The position numbers and the translations under genes were made by a program. DNA of 64,000 bases from Streptomyces megasporus (GTDB lineage: Bacteria; Actinomycetota; Actinomycetes; Streptomycetales; Streptomycetaceae): contig NZ_JODL01000020.1 of assembly GCF_000718985.1 (NCBI RefSeq), positions 1 to 64,000 of the forward strand, given 5' to 3'. Below the pieces are notes generated by a model, which was not told the origin of the DNA, ran no database searches, and saw nothing but the letters and a program-made list of their open reading frames with translations. Shown here piece by piece: positions 18,545 through 27,867 of the stretch. The stretch's first letter is position 1. Each line of letters begins with the position of its first letter.

Positions 18545-20218
18545 TCACAGACGCCATTCCTCCGCGAGTACCCCCAGCAGTTCTTCCTGCCGGGCTTTGA
18601 CCAGTTCGGGGGTCCACTCGGCGTGCTGGAGCACCTGGCTGGTCAGCGCGAAGGGGACCACTCCTCTGCGGCCGGTGAAGTACTTGACCTTCTTGGCTGC
18701 GAAGTCATAGTTCTGGGCCGCCGAGTTCTTGGCACGGTTCAGCAGAACCAAGTTCCCCAGACGGTGCGTCCACTGGGCGCGTTGTTCCTCGTCGAAGAGT
18801 TCGACCCACCTGGAATCGACCTTCGGGTTCTGGGGCAGGACATGCTCCACGGTGATGAGCGGGTGATCGTACGTCACTCCCTGTCCGCGGGCCAGCAACT
18901 CGTCGAGCCTGAGCAGCACGTACTTGCGGATCCTGCCAACGAGGTAGAGGTCACCGTCGAGCCTGGCCCGGGTCTCCGCCTTCTCGTCCTCCCGCAGTTC
19001 GAGGGCCGGGGAGTCGAGTCCCTGCCCCTCATCGAGTTGCCGGAGCAGTTCGGCATAGCGTGTGACGCGAGGGGTCGTGTAGACACGGCGGATGAACATG
19101 CTGGCCGACAGCCGCTCCAGGGCCCGCATGAACGCGTCCAGCCAGGCCGGGTCGTCCTCGTGGTGGCGCAACGCCCAGAGAGCGGCGGGCCGCCAGTCGT
19201 AGTTGTCGATCTGCTGCAGCCGCCTGAACCAGGCGTTGACGGCCTCCGCTCCCGAGGCGGACTCGTAACGTGCCTCCCGGATCTGGGCGTAGGCCTCGGC
19301 GTACGGCCGCACGACATCATGGACGAAGACCTCGGCCTTGCCGGGGAGATAGTGGCTGAGCACCTGCTCCGGGAACTCCTTGAGCAGCTCCTGTTCCGCC
19401 CGTTTCTTGGAGAAGATCATCCGCAAGTGGAGGAAGAGTTCCGCGAAACCGTCGCGTCCCAGCATCTCCTCGGCGTCCTCCCAGGTGGTGGCGCACGCCT
19501 CGGAGGCCTCCTCGTCGAGATCACCGATGATCCGCGACTTGAAGATGTCGGTGGGCGACAGGTCCAGCCCCCGGGAGTTCATGACGCTGAAGATCCGGTG
19601 GGCGCTGTCGAGATCCGGGGTGCTGACGACGACCAGGAACGTCCGCTCGGCGAGCATCTGGGCCAGTTCCAGCCGGCTTTCCTCGGGCAGCGTGGTGAGG
19701 CTGCGATACAGGGCCGCCGCATTGCGGAGGACGGCCTTCTGCGCGTCGGTCCGCAGGGAGTCCTCCCGGAGTTCGAGCAGGGCGTCCACCGCTCCCTTCG
19801 TCTGCACGTACTTCTCGAAGAAGTCCGCGTCTCGGCTCCGCAGAGTGAGCCGCGGCCTCGGGGCGAGTCCACGGATCTTGGCACCCGGTTCCATGACCAA
19901 CCGGTCGAGGTCGCCGCGCAGGTCCGGGTCCCCGGTGAGATCACGCAGGACGGACAGGAGGATGGTCAGGGTTGTGAGGCGCTGCTGGCCGTCGATGACC
20001 TCCGCCTTCGGGGCCCCGCCGTCCTTGACGAGCACGATGGAACCGAGGAAGTAAGGTTCATCCGTCCCGCGGTCCAGCGCTTCCCGCAGGTCCGTCAGCA
20101 GTTGGATCGCCTGCTCCTCCTGCCAGGCGTAGGGGCGTTGGTAGTCAGGGATCTGAAAGTCGTAGTCGCTGCTGAACACCTTGTGCAGGGGCATCTCGTG
20201 CGCCTCGAGTTTTTGCAT
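18545..20218 (-). CDS. GmrSD-type restriction protein (DUF262 + DUF1524)
   Basis: A 557-residue single-chain relative of the type IV enzyme GmrSD. The DUF262 N-terminus carries PDYQRPYAW (about 24) and DGQQRLTTL (about 72), a ParB-like NTP-binding signature. The C-terminal DUF1524 nuclease shows the His-Asn core in TVEHVLPQNP (about 455) and RLGNLVLL (about 490). GmrSD enzymes cut modified, especially glucosylated hydroxymethyl-cytosine, phage DNA; related single-gene members are found in many defence islands. ATG 20218 begins the conserved region although its ribosome site is weak; ATG 20194 is an alternative. Both catalytic parts look intact. Confidence 0.88.
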   Translation of the reverse strand: MQKLEAHEMPLHKVFSSDYDFQIPDYQRPYAWQEEQAIQLLTDLREALDRGTDEPYFLGSIVLVKDGGAPKAEVIDGQQRLTTLTILLSVLRDLTGDPDLRGDLDRLVMEPGAKIRGLAPRPRLTLRSRDADFFEKYVQTKGAVDALLELREDSLRTDAQKAVLRNAAALYRSLTTLPEESRLELAQMLAERTFLVVVSTPDLDSAHRIFSVMNSRGLDLSPTDIFKSRIIGDLDEEASEACATTWEDAEEMLGRDGFAELFLHLRMIFSKKRAEQELLKEFPEQVLSHYLPGKAEVFVHDVVRPYAEAYAQIREARYESASGAEAVNAWFRRLQQIDNYDWRPAALWALRHHEDDPAWLDAFMRALERLSASMFIRRVYTTPRVTRYAELLRQLDEGQGLDSPALELREDEKAETRARLDGDLYLVGRIRKYVLLRLDELLARGQGVTYDHPLITVEHVLPQNPKVDSRWVELFDEEQRAQWTHRLGNLVLLNRAKNSAAQNYDFAAKKVKYFTGRRGVVPFALTSQVLQHAEWTPELVKARQEELLGVLAEEWRL

Positions 20219-20879
20219 GCTCCGATGATGTCGGAAAAGGGGAGCTCCGTGGCGCTCGTCCGACCGACTCAACTCCCCTCCCGGGGAAGCTTTTCCAGTG
20301 GAGATACATCTTCCCGGCCCCGGCTCGGAGGCCGCTTCCCGAGTGGCCGTCCGCCCTACGGCCACCAACTCCCGGATCAGGCCCTGCCCGTCAAAGCCGC
20401 TGCTGACGCCCCGTGCCCGCCCACGTACGACCGAGGACACGGCCCCGGAGGGGGACCCACTGCCGGCGCCGCTTCCCGGCCGATACGTCCTGGGCGGCAC
20501 CGTCGACCACCCCGTGACATCTTGCAGGTCATCCGTCATGGAGCGGACGCGCCAGGCACAGGTTCTGCGCGCCGGGCACGGCGGGTCAGGCGAAAGGCGG
20601 CCATCGTCCGGAACCACCGCCCGATGGATCACCGGGCTCGAAGCCCGCCGGGCCGCCGCCATGGCCTGGCCGTAGCCGCGCGGACGGACCAACCCCTCAC
20701 TCGAACGAAGAGCCGGGGTTGTCGTGCGGTGCAGAACGTCACCGGGACACTTCGCAACACCGACAGGCGGCAAAGAACCGCCTACACCAAAAGCCCGGGC
20801 TGCACATGTCCCACGGGGTCCGGAAGACGCAGAATGCGGACCGAGACCAACCTCGACCCGCACTCCGTTGGTGAAAGCT
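20219..20879. other. 661-nt gap between GmrSD gene and tRNA-Leu
   Basis: No gene can be supported here. Several frames are open but have no ribosome site, no recognisable family and biased Arg/Pro/Gly content as expected from GC-rich non-coding DNA. The part next to 20219 must contain the GmrSD promoter. No direct repeat of the tRNA 3' end was seen. Confidence 0.5.
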
Positions 20880-20967
20880 TGGTGTCCGAGGGGGGACTTG
20901 AACCCCCACGCCCGATAAAGGGCACTAGCACCTCAAGCTAGCGCGTCTGCCATTCCGCCACCCGGAC
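20880..20967 (-). tRNA. tRNA-Leu (anticodon GAG)
   Basis: Read on the minus strand, GTCCGGG (20967-20961) pairs with CTCGGAC near 20889-20883 to form the acceptor stem. CTAGC/GCTAG flank a seven-base loop TTGAGGT containing anticodon GAG, reading CUC and CUU leucine codons. The long variable arm TGCCCTTTATCGGGCG marks a class II tRNA, the TTCAAGT T-loop is present, and CCA is encoded at 20882-20880. The gene lies at the edge of the defence-rich region. Confidence 0.95.
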
Positions 20968-21217
20968 CGGTGTACGTCTCACGGCCTTCCGGCCGCGGCG
21001 ACGGGGAACACCATACCAAGCTTTCGGGGTGCCTCTCACCCGCATAACCCATGGTCCGGTGGGGTGTGGGAGGGGCGGCGGGGCCTTTCACACCACGTGA
21101 GCGGACGCGTACGGTGGCGCACTCGTCCCCGGCTCGTCGAAGGCGCACAATGGGACCGGCCGCGGCGGGAGATGGTCACGGCCGTACGGCACCGATTCCG
21201 AGGCGGGACGATCTTCC

Positions 21218-22078
21218 ATGGGCCGAGTCACCGAGCGCCGCCGTGTCGTCCGCGTACGCGACGGCGCGGTGAGCGAACGCCCCGACACCCTCGTCGCCGA
21301 GGAGCCGTTGGAGATCCGGCTGAACGGCAGGCCGCTGGCGATCACCATGCGCACCCCCGGCGACGACTTCGCGCTGGCGGCGGGGTTCCTGGTGAGCGAG
21401 GGCGTCCTGGGCGGTCCGGAGGAGGTGGCGAACATCGTCTACTGCGCGGGCGCCACCGAGCAGGAGGACGGCACCACCCGCAACTCCTACAACGTCGTCG
21501 ATGTCCGCCTCGCCCCCGGCGTCCCCCTCCCCGACGACACCGTGCTGCGGCTGGAGCGGAACGTCTACACCAGTTCCGCCTGTGGTCTGTGCGGCAAGAC
21601 CAGCCTGGACGCGGTCCGCACCACGGCCCGCTGGTCGCTCGCCGACGGCGCCCCGGTGCGCGTCGCCCCCGCCGTCCTGTCCGCCCTCCCCGACCGACTC
21701 CGGGCCGCCCAGAAGGTGTTCGACCGCACCGGGGGCCTGCACGCCGCCGGGCTGTTCACCCCCGACGGGGAGCTGCTGGACCTGCGGGAGGACGTCGGCC
21801 GCCACAACGCCGTCGACAAGCTGGTCGGGCGCGCCCTGACCGACGGGCGCCTGCCCCTGTCGGAGACGGTGCTGCTGGTCTCGGGCCGGGCCTCGTTCGA
21901 GTTGGCGCAGAAGGCCGTGATGGCGGGCGTCCCGGTGCTGGCCGCGGTCTCGGCGCCCTCCTCCCTCGCCGTCGACCTGGCCGCCGAGGCCGGGCTCACC
22001 CTGGTGGGCTTCCTGCGCGGCGCGTCGATGAACGTCTACGCCGGCGAGCACCGCGTCGCCCTGCCCGGCCGCGCCTGA
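21218..22078 (+). CDS. fdhD: formate dehydrogenase accessory sulfurtransferase FdhD
   Basis: A 286-residue FdhD protein, which passes sulfur to the molybdenum/bis-MGD cofactor so that formate dehydrogenase becomes active. The key CGLCG motif carrying the sulfur-accepting cysteines is at about residues 126-130, and the family blocks TPGDDFALAAGFL and DVGRHNAVDK are present. Length is typical. No formate dehydrogenase genes lie in this window, so the client must be elsewhere. It is monocistronic on the plus strand after the tRNA. Confidence 0.95.
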   Translation: MGRVTERRRVVRVRDGAVSERPDTLVAEEPLEIRLNGRPLAITMRTPGDDFALAAGFLVSEGVLGGPEEVANIVYCAGATEQEDGTTRNSYNVVDVRLAPGVPLPDDTVLRLERNVYTSSACGLCGKTSLDAVRTTARWSLADGAPVRVAPAVLSALPDRLRAAQKVFDRTGGLHAAGLFTPDGELLDLREDVGRHNAVDKLVGRALTDGRLPLSETVLLVSGRASFELAQKAVMAGVPVLAAVSAPSSLAVDLAAEAGLTLVGFLRGASMNVYAGEHRVALPGRA

Positions 22079-22296
22079 CGGCCGGTCGGACTTCACCGGA
22101 CATCCGAAACGATGTGGTGCACACGGGGGATCCGTGCGGATATCCGGGATGAACGGTGACGGCTCGGCATTCCCGGTCCGAACTGCCCCCATTCACCCCA
22201 CCGGGCGGTATCACCTCACTTCCCGGACAGCTCGTCGATCGGATACGGTCGCCCCGCCGCGAGGTCCCCTCGCGGCGGCGCACCAAGGAGCGGCAA

Positions 22297-24123
22297 TTGC
22301 GCGAGTTCACCGTCCCCGCCCTGGCGACGGCTCCTCAGGCAGGAGGGCTGGCCGACGCCGTCTTCGACAACGCCGACCGGGACCCGCGCCGACCGGCCCT
22401 GTCCCGCAAGGACGCCTCCGGGGTCTGGCGGGACGTCACCGCCGCCGAGTTCCGCGACCAGGTCCTCGCCCTGGCCAAGGGGTTGCTCGCCGAGGGCGTG
22501 CGGTTCGGGGACCGGATCGCCATCATGTCCCGCACCCGCTACGAGTGGACCCTCTTCGACTTCGCCCTGTGGTCCATCGGCGCCCAACCCGTGCCGATCT
22601 ACCCCACCTCCTCGGCCGAGCAGGTCCGCTGGATGCTCCACGACGCCGAGGTGACGGCCGCCGTGGTGGAACACGAGGACCACGCGATGACCGTCGGCTC
22701 GGTCGTCGCCCGGCTGCCGCGTCTGAAGCGACTGTGGCAGCTCGACGCCGACGCCGAGGGCGAGCTGTCCGCCGCCGGGGCCCACCTCCACGACGACGTC
22801 GTGCACCGGCACCGGCTCGCGCTGACCCCGGACACCCCGGCCACCGTCATCTACACCTCCGGCACCACCGGCCGCCCCAAGGGCTGTGTGCTCACCCACG
22901 GCAACTTCATGGCCGAGTGCGACAACATCGTCCGGCGCTACGCGACGGTGTTCACCACCAAGTCCGGCGAGCAGCCCGCCACCCTCCTCTTCCTGCCGCT
23001 CGCGCACGTCTTCGGGAGGATGGTCGAGGTCGGCGCGGTCCGCGCCCGCGTCAGGCTCGGCCACCAGCCCAACCTCACCGCCACCGCGCTCCTGCCCGAC
23101 CTGGAGGCATTCCGTCCCACCTTCGTCCTGGCCGTGCCCTACATCTTCGAGCGGATCTTCCACGCCGCCCGCCGCAGGGCCGAGGCCGAGGGCCGGGACG
23201 GCGTCTTCGACAAGGCGGTGGAGGTCGCCGTCCGCTACGCCGAGGCCGTGGAGCGCAAGGCGTTCGGCACCGGTCCCGGGCCCGGTCCCGCCCTCCGGCT
23301 CCAGCACTGGTTCTTCGACAGGACCGTCTACTCCAGGCTCCGCGCGGCGCTCGGCGGACGCTGCCGCCATGCCATGTCCGGCGGCTCGGCCATGGACAGG
23401 CGTCTGGGGCTGTTCTACGACGGCGCGGGCATCCGCGTCTTCGAGGGGTACGGGCTGACGGAATCCACCGCCGCGGCCACCGCCAACCCGCCCGAGCGGC
23501 CCCGTTTCGGCACCGTCGGCGTCCCCATCCCGGGCACCACCGTCCACGTCTCCTACGACGGCGAGGTGTGGCTGCGCGGCGGCCATGTCTTCGCCGGCTA
23601 CCTCAACGATCCCCGGTCCACCGGCGAGGTCCTGCGCGACGGTTGGCTGGCCACCGGCGACCTCGGTTCCCTGGACGAGGACGGCTACCTGACCATCACC
23701 GGCCGCAAGAAGGACATCCTGATCACCTCCGGCGGCAAGAGCCTGTCCCCCACGCTCCTGGAGGATCGGGTGCGGGCGCACCCCCTGGTGGACCAGTGCA
23801 TCGTCGTCGGCAACGACCGGCCCTACGTCGCCGCTCTGATCACCCTCGACGAGGAGGCCGTGCACCACTGGCTGACCATGCGGAACAAGCCCCGCCTCGG
23901 TCCCGCCGAACTCGTCCGCGACCCCGATCTGGAGGCCGAGATCAGACGGTCGGTGGTGGCCGCCAACACCCTCGTCTCCCAGGCCGAGTCCATCCGCACC
24001 TTCCGGATACTGGGCTCGCGGTTCACCGAGGAGGAGGGGCTGCTCACCCCTTCCCTGAAGCTGCGTCGGAAGGCCGTCGAGGAGGCGTACGCGGTCGAGA
24101 TCGAGGCGCTCTACCACGGTTGA
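22297..24123 (+). CDS. long-chain fatty-acid-CoA ligase (AMP-binding)
   Basis: A 608-residue ANL-superfamily enzyme that activates fatty acids with ATP to acyl-AMP and then acyl-CoA. Motifs include YTSGTTGRPKG (about 187), YGLTES (about 387), TGDLGSLDEDG (about 455) and GRKKDILITSGGK (about 468). The insert-rich layout matches the bacterial FadD15-like long-chain subgroup. TTG 22297 is preferred to the ATG at 22156 because a perfect AAGGAG lies 6 nt upstream and homologous proteins begin with the REFTVP segment. It is soluble and feeds beta-oxidation or lipid synthesis. Nothing links it to the later biosynthetic cluster except distance. Confidence 0.93.
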   Translation: MREFTVPALATAPQAGGLADAVFDNADRDPRRPALSRKDASGVWRDVTAAEFRDQVLALAKGLLAEGVRFGDRIAIMSRTRYEWTLFDFALWSIGAQPVPIYPTSSAEQVRWMLHDAEVTAAVVEHEDHAMTVGSVVARLPRLKRLWQLDADAEGELSAAGAHLHDDVVHRHRLALTPDTPATVIYTSGTTGRPKGCVLTHGNFMAECDNIVRRYATVFTTKSGEQPATLLFLPLAHVFGRMVEVGAVRARVRLGHQPNLTATALLPDLEAFRPTFVLAVPYIFERIFHAARRRAEAEGRDGVFDKAVEVAVRYAEAVERKAFGTGPGPGPALRLQHWFFDRTVYSRLRAALGGRCRHAMSGGSAMDRRLGLFYDGAGIRVFEGYGLTESTAAATANPPERPRFGTVGVPIPGTTVHVSYDGEVWLRGGHVFAGYLNDPRSTGEVLRDGWLATGDLGSLDEDGYLTITGRKKDILITSGGKSLSPTLLEDRVRAHPLVDQCIVVGNDRPYVAALITLDEEAVHHWLTMRNKPRLGPAELVRDPDLEAEIRRSVVAANTLVSQAESIRTFRILGSRFTEEEGLLTPSLKLRRKAVEEAYAVEIEALYHG

Positions 24124-24217
24124 CCCCGGACTGCCGTCCGCCGGGAATGCGGTGACGGCCATGATCGTTGTGCCGCCGGGTAAACGTGCCGCCAACCGAC
24201 CGAAGGACCACACACAC

Positions 24218-25045
24218 GTGAGCAAGGTTCCCAACATCATCCTCAACAACGACGTCCGGATGCCGCAGCTCGGCTTCGGCGTGTGGCAGGTTCCGGACGA
24301 GGAGGCCACCCCCGCCGTGGCCCACGCCATCGCCTCGGGCTACCGCAGCATCGACACCGCCGCCCTGTACCACAACGAGCGGGGCACCGGTCGGGCCATC
24401 GCCGACTCCGGGGTGCCGCGCGAGGAACTCTTCGTCACCACCAAGGTCTGGAACGATCGACACGGGTACGACTCCACCCTGCGGGCCTTCGACGAGTCCC
24501 TGGAGCGGCTCGGCCTGGAGTATGTGGACCTCTACCTCATCCACTGGCCGGCGCCGAGGCAGGACCGCTACGTCGAGACGTGGAAGGCGCTGGAGAAGCT
24601 GTACGCCGACGGCCGGGCCAAGGCCATCGGCGTCTCCAACTTCAAACCCACCCACCTGCGGCGGCTGATGGAGGAGACCTCGATCGTGCCGGCCGTCAAC
24701 CAGATCGAGCTCCACCCCTGGTTCCAGCAGGCCGAGTCGCGCGCCTTCCACGCCGAGCACGGCATCGCCACCGAGGCGTGGTCGCCCCTGGGTCAGGGGA
24801 AGGGCCTGCTGGACGATCCGGCCATCGGCGAGATCGCCCGCCGGCACGGCCGCACCCCCGCCCAGGTCGTGCTGCGCTGGCACCTCCAGCTCGGGAACCT
24901 GGTGATCCCCAAGTCCGTCACCCCCTCCCGGATCGAGGAGAACATCGACGTCTTCGACTTCGCCCTGGAGGACGGCGACATGGCGGAGCTGGCCGGGCTC
25001 GACACCGGCAACCGGCTCGGTGCCGACCCGGACACCCTGGGCTGA
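24218..25045 (+). CDS. aldo/keto reductase
   Basis: A 275-residue NADPH-dependent aldo/keto reductase close to the 2,5-diketo-gluconate reductase branch. The TIM-barrel signature residues are visible: Asp in SIDTAALY (about 47-52, with catalytic Tyr), Lys in TTKVW (about 77), His in LIHWP (about 109) and the C-terminal IPKSV cofactor loop (about 230). The GTG start at 24218 is chosen over a 22-residue upstream extension because GAAGGA precedes it and the length then matches the family. The physiological substrate is unknown; a detoxifying role for reactive carbonyls is likely. Confidence 0.92.
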   Translation: MSKVPNIILNNDVRMPQLGFGVWQVPDEEATPAVAHAIASGYRSIDTAALYHNERGTGRAIADSGVPREELFVTTKVWNDRHGYDSTLRAFDESLERLGLEYVDLYLIHWPAPRQDRYVETWKALEKLYADGRAKAIGVSNFKPTHLRRLMEETSIVPAVNQIELHPWFQQAESRAFHAEHGIATEAWSPLGQGKGLLDDPAIGEIARRHGRTPAQVVLRWHLQLGNLVIPKSVTPSRIEENIDVFDFALEDGDMAELAGLDTGNRLGADPDTLG

Positions 25046-25087
25046 CCCTTCCCGCCGCCGTCCGGGGGCGGGGGTTCGGTGAGCACG

Positions 25088-25121
25088 TCCGCCGCGCGGT
25101 TCCGTCACGCCGCGCGGCGGA
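25088..25121 (+). terminator. hairpin terminator after aldo/keto reductase
   Basis: A perfect 12-bp GC stem (25088-25099 with 25110-25121) and 10-nt loop lies 42 nt after the stop codon. There is no clear U-tract, as is common in Streptomyces. Confidence 0.5.
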
Positions 25122-25270
25122 CGGCTTCTCGGGGGCGGCTTCGGAGGCGAAGGGCCGGAGACCTCCGTGTGACCGGGCGCGAAGGTCCCGTGACCGCCTC
25201 TCCACAGGTGTCCGATAGGTGATTTCGGTGTGCCGCGGGCGGGCGGCTTGCCGGGTACACGTCCGGGCCG

Positions 25271-26401
25271 ATGCCCGTGGCGTGCCGCTCATCCCCCCGC
25301 ATCTCCCCCCCACATCGAGGAGAACGAACACGCCACGGCCGTGGTCCGACCGTCGATGCGGCTCTCGCCGTCACCGCCCTCGCGCTGACCGCCCTGCCCT
25401 CCATCGCCGGAGCGGTGTCGTCGTCCTCCACCGACGCCCCCGCCTCCGCCGACGTCTCCGCCGATGACGCCCTCACCGCCCAGGCCCTCCGCGTCGCCGA
25501 GGGGATGCCCGCGGGCACCCTGCAGGCCATGCAGCGCGACTTCGGCATATCCGCCGCCGAGGCCGGGACCGTCACCGCCGCCGGCGCGGAGGCGAGGGGC
25601 GTCGAGCACAACATGCGCTCCCCGGAGAAGGCCAAGGCGGCCCTGGCCAAGGCCGCGGAGCGGAACGCCACCACCGCCGCGCCGGTGTGGTAGGTCGACG
25701 TCCGCACCGACAGCGTCGTCGTCCACGCCTCCGACACCGCCGAGACGGAGGCGTTCGTCGAGGCCGGCGGCGTGGACGAGGGTCTGGTGCGGATCGTGGG
25801 GCCCACCGAGAAGCCGCGGGCCTACGCCGACCCGCGCGGCGGCGAGGCGTACCACGTCAACGGCTCCGGCCGCCGCTCGATCGGCTTCCCCGTCACCAAG
25901 GGCGACCGGCGGGGCTTCCTCACCGCCGGCCACCGCGGAACCGTCGGCAGCTCCATCACCGGTCACGACCGGACCGCCCAGGGCACGTTCCAGGGCTCGT
26001 CCTTCCCCGGTGACGACCACGCCTGGATCGCCACCAACGGCGACCGGACCGCCACCCCGCACGTCAAGGGCGCCGCCGGAGTCGACGTGACGGTCGGCGG
26101 TTCCACTCGGGCGCCCGTGGGCTCCTCCGTCCGCCGTTCCGGTTCCACCACCGGCCGGCACCGCGGCACCATCGAGCAGCACGACACCTGCGTCACCTAC
26201 TCGGAGGGCACCGTCCGCGGGGCGACCCGGACCACCGTGTGCGCCGAGCCCGGCGACTCCGGCGGCGCCTACGTCTCCGGCGACCAGGCACAGGGCGTGA
26301 CCTCCGGCGGCTCGGGCAACCGCACCACCGGCGGCACCACGTACCACCGGCCGGTCGACGAGATCCTGTCGGCCTACGGCCTCACCCTCGTCACGGGCTG
26401 A
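25271..26401 (+). pseudogene. disrupted secreted S1-family (alpha-lytic-like) serine protease
   Basis: Remains of a pre-pro-protease. A hydrophobic signal-like stretch (AALAVTALALTALPSIAGA, 25348-25404), a pro-region and a chymotrypsin-fold domain lie in one frame. An in-frame TAG at 25691-25693 interrupts the pro-region where relatives read on through VDVRTDSVVV. The catalytic triad survives downstream: His in LTAGH, Asp in GDDHAW and Ser in GDSGGAY. The start is also damaged: an AGGAGAA ribosome site at 25319 is followed by ACG rather than ATG, and no in-frame start fits the signal peptide. Two independent lesions argue for a real pseudogene rather than one sequencing error. Confidence 0.75.
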
Positions 26402-26421
26402 GCCCCACGGTCTGAGCCCCA

Positions 26422-26459
26422 CGGCGCACGGGGCGGGGCTCACCTCGCCCCGTGCGCCG
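26422..26459. terminator. bidirectional hairpin terminator
   Basis: A perfect 14-bp stem (26422-26435 with 26446-26459) sits between the protease pseudogene and the convergent pterin dehydratase. Its right arm overlaps the last codons of the dehydratase gene. Confidence 0.55.
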
Positions 26460-26751
26460 CCGCGATCCCCTCGATACGACGCGCCAGCCGCACGTCCAGC
26501 TCGGTCACCTTTCCGCCTACGCTGTGGGTGTTCACCGACACGCCCAGCGTGTTGTAGCCGAGCAGCAGATCCGCGTGGTGGTCCGACTCGTCCTGGATCT
26601 CGGCCACATGGACCACCATCGCCGCGGCTTGGAGGTGCCGGGCGAAGGAGTAGGAACGCCTCAGCAGGTTCCCCTCCCGGTCCCACTCCCAGCCGGGCAG
26701 CTCCGCCAGGGCACTGTCGATCTCTTCCGGGGTCAACGGTCGCGGCGCCAT
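26440..26751 (-). CDS. 4a-hydroxytetrahydrobiopterin dehydratase (PCD/DCoH)
   Basis: A 103-residue protein of the pterin-4a-carbinolamine dehydratase family, which dehydrates the 4a-hydroxy pterin made by aromatic amino acid hydroxylases. The family core DESDHHADLLLGYNTLGVSVNTHSVGG (seen in pieces at about 53-80) includes the conserved His-His pair and the later THS. Length is typical for the single-domain enzyme. It is divergent from the XRE regulator, with start codons 51 nt apart. No pterin-dependent hydroxylase is in the window. Confidence 0.92.
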   Translation of the reverse strand: MAPRPLTPEEIDSALAELPGWEWDREGNLLRRSYSFARHLQAAAMVVHVAEIQDESDHHADLLLGYNTLGVSVNTHSVGGKVTELDVRLARRIEGIAAAHGAR

Positions 26752-26766
26752 GACACGAATCTCGCT

Positions 26767-26803
26767 TTCACTGGACGACCCTCCAAGCCTAGGGTCGCGG
26801 TCA
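26767..26803 (+). promoter_or_regulatory. candidate leaderless promoter of XRE regulator
   Basis: TTCACT (26767-26772) and TAGGGT (26790-26795) are 17 nt apart, and the -10 ends 7 nt before the ATG at 26803. No ribosome site fits, so the message is probably leaderless. The promoter overlaps the control region of the divergent pterin dehydratase. Confidence 0.45.
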
Positions 26804-27603
26804 TGGGATACGTGGCAACCGACGCGAGCACCGCAGTGGGCCCCCTGCTCAGGCACTGGCGGCAGCGCGCCGGACTCAGCCAGTTGGAGCTGGCCCTGCG
26901 CGCCGGCTCCTCGGCCCGGCACATCAGTTTCGTCGAGACCGGACGGGCCCGACCCAGCGAGGAGATGGTGCTCCGGCTGGCCGAGCACCTGTCCGTTCCC
27001 GTGCGGGAACGGAACGCGCTGCTGCTGGCCGCCGGGTACGCGCCGCACTATCCCGAGACCCCGGTGGACGACCCTTCCCTGACCTCCCTCCGCCAGGGCC
27101 TGGAGCGGGTCCTGACGGCCTATGAGCCGTATCCGGCCCTGGTGGTCGACGGCCGGTACGAGGTGTTGGCCGCCAACCGCGGCATCGCCGTCCTTCTGGA
27201 TGGGGTGGCCGAGCACCTGCTGCGACCCCCGCTGAACGCCATGCGCGCCACCCTCCACCCCGATGGCCTGGCCCCGCGCATCCGCAACTTCCTGGAGTGG
27301 CGCGAGCATCTGCTGGAGCAGATGCGGCGTCAGCTCGCGCTGCTGCGTTCGGCGCCGCTGCGCGAGTTGTACGAGGAGGTCGCCGCCTATCCGCTGCCCG
27401 AGGGCGGCACCGAACGGCGCGGCGGCGAGACTCCCTTCGCCCTGCCCCTGGTGCTCGACCACGGGGGGCGGACGCTGTCGTTCTTCTCCACGATCACCAC
27501 GTTCAACACCCCGATGGACGTGACCGTCTCCGAGTTGGCCATCGAGACCTTCGTCCCGGCCGATCCGGGGACGGCCGCCGCGCTTCCGGCGATCCTGGGG
27601 TGA
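26803..27603 (+). CDS. XRE-family regulator with MmyB-like ligand domain
   Basis: A 266-residue transcription factor. The helix-turn-helix (about 12-70) contains LSQLELALRAG and RHISFVETGRARPS. The remaining 180 residues match the MmyB-like PAS-type domain (YPALVVDGRYEVLAANRG then FFSTITTFNTPMDVT), thought to bind a small hydrophobic ligand such as a fatty acid. It is divergent from the pterin dehydratase. Regulators of this type often control a neighbouring oxidoreductase, but no obvious target lies beside it. Confidence 0.9.
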   Translation: MGYVATDASTAVGPLLRHWRQRAGLSQLELALRAGSSARHISFVETGRARPSEEMVLRLAEHLSVPVRERNALLLAAGYAPHYPETPVDDPSLTSLRQGLERVLTAYEPYPALVVDGRYEVLAANRGIAVLLDGVAEHLLRPPLNAMRATLHPDGLAPRIRNFLEWREHLLEQMRRQLALLRSAPLRELYEEVAAYPLPEGGTERRGGETPFALPLVLDHGGRTLSFFSTITTFNTPMDVTVSELAIETFVPADPGTAAALPAILG

Positions 27604-27867
27604 CGGTTCACGCCGACGACGCCCGCTCGGCGGCCGTGCTACCGCCCGGTATTTTTACTCCTGGGTAATAAATTTTTAAAGTGGTCAAAAGTGACAACCG
27701 TGATGTTTCTCTGCGGCCCGTCATCCGCATAAACATGTCTGTTACATGACTGAACCTCCGTTCCACAAACGTGTGTTATCGTCTTCGCGAACGTGCTAAA
27801 CGAGGGGGGCGGCCACCCGTCACAACGTGAACGGTGGCGGTGCGTCCCCCCCATGGGGGAGCTTGGC
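27604..27867 (+). promoter_or_regulatory. AT-rich control region upstream of LuxR-type regulator
   Basis: This stretch is far richer in A+T than the rest of the window, especially 27650-27760. It contains two short palindromes: GTCA-N4-TGAC (27684-27695) and CATGT-N5-ACATG (27734-27748). They are plausible protein-binding sites for control of the regulator gene that follows. No promoter hexamers can be fixed with confidence. Confidence 0.4.

Noticed and set aside
18348..18617. Small minus-strand Arg/Lys-rich frame between EcsC and GmrSD genes
   Set aside because: It crosses the terminator hairpin, overlaps the end of the GmrSD gene and has no recognisable family.
20298..20675. 125-codon plus-strand frame upstream of the tRNA
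   Set aside because: No ribosome site, no homology that I recognise, and composition typical of non-coding GC-rich DNA.
20880..20967. Attachment-site duplication of the tRNA-Leu 3' end
   Set aside because: No second copy of the tRNA 3' end and no integrase gene were seen in the window.
27640..27651. Terminator hairpin after the MmyB-type regulator
   Set aside because: The stem is only five pairs with a two-base loop, too small to trust despite the following T-run.
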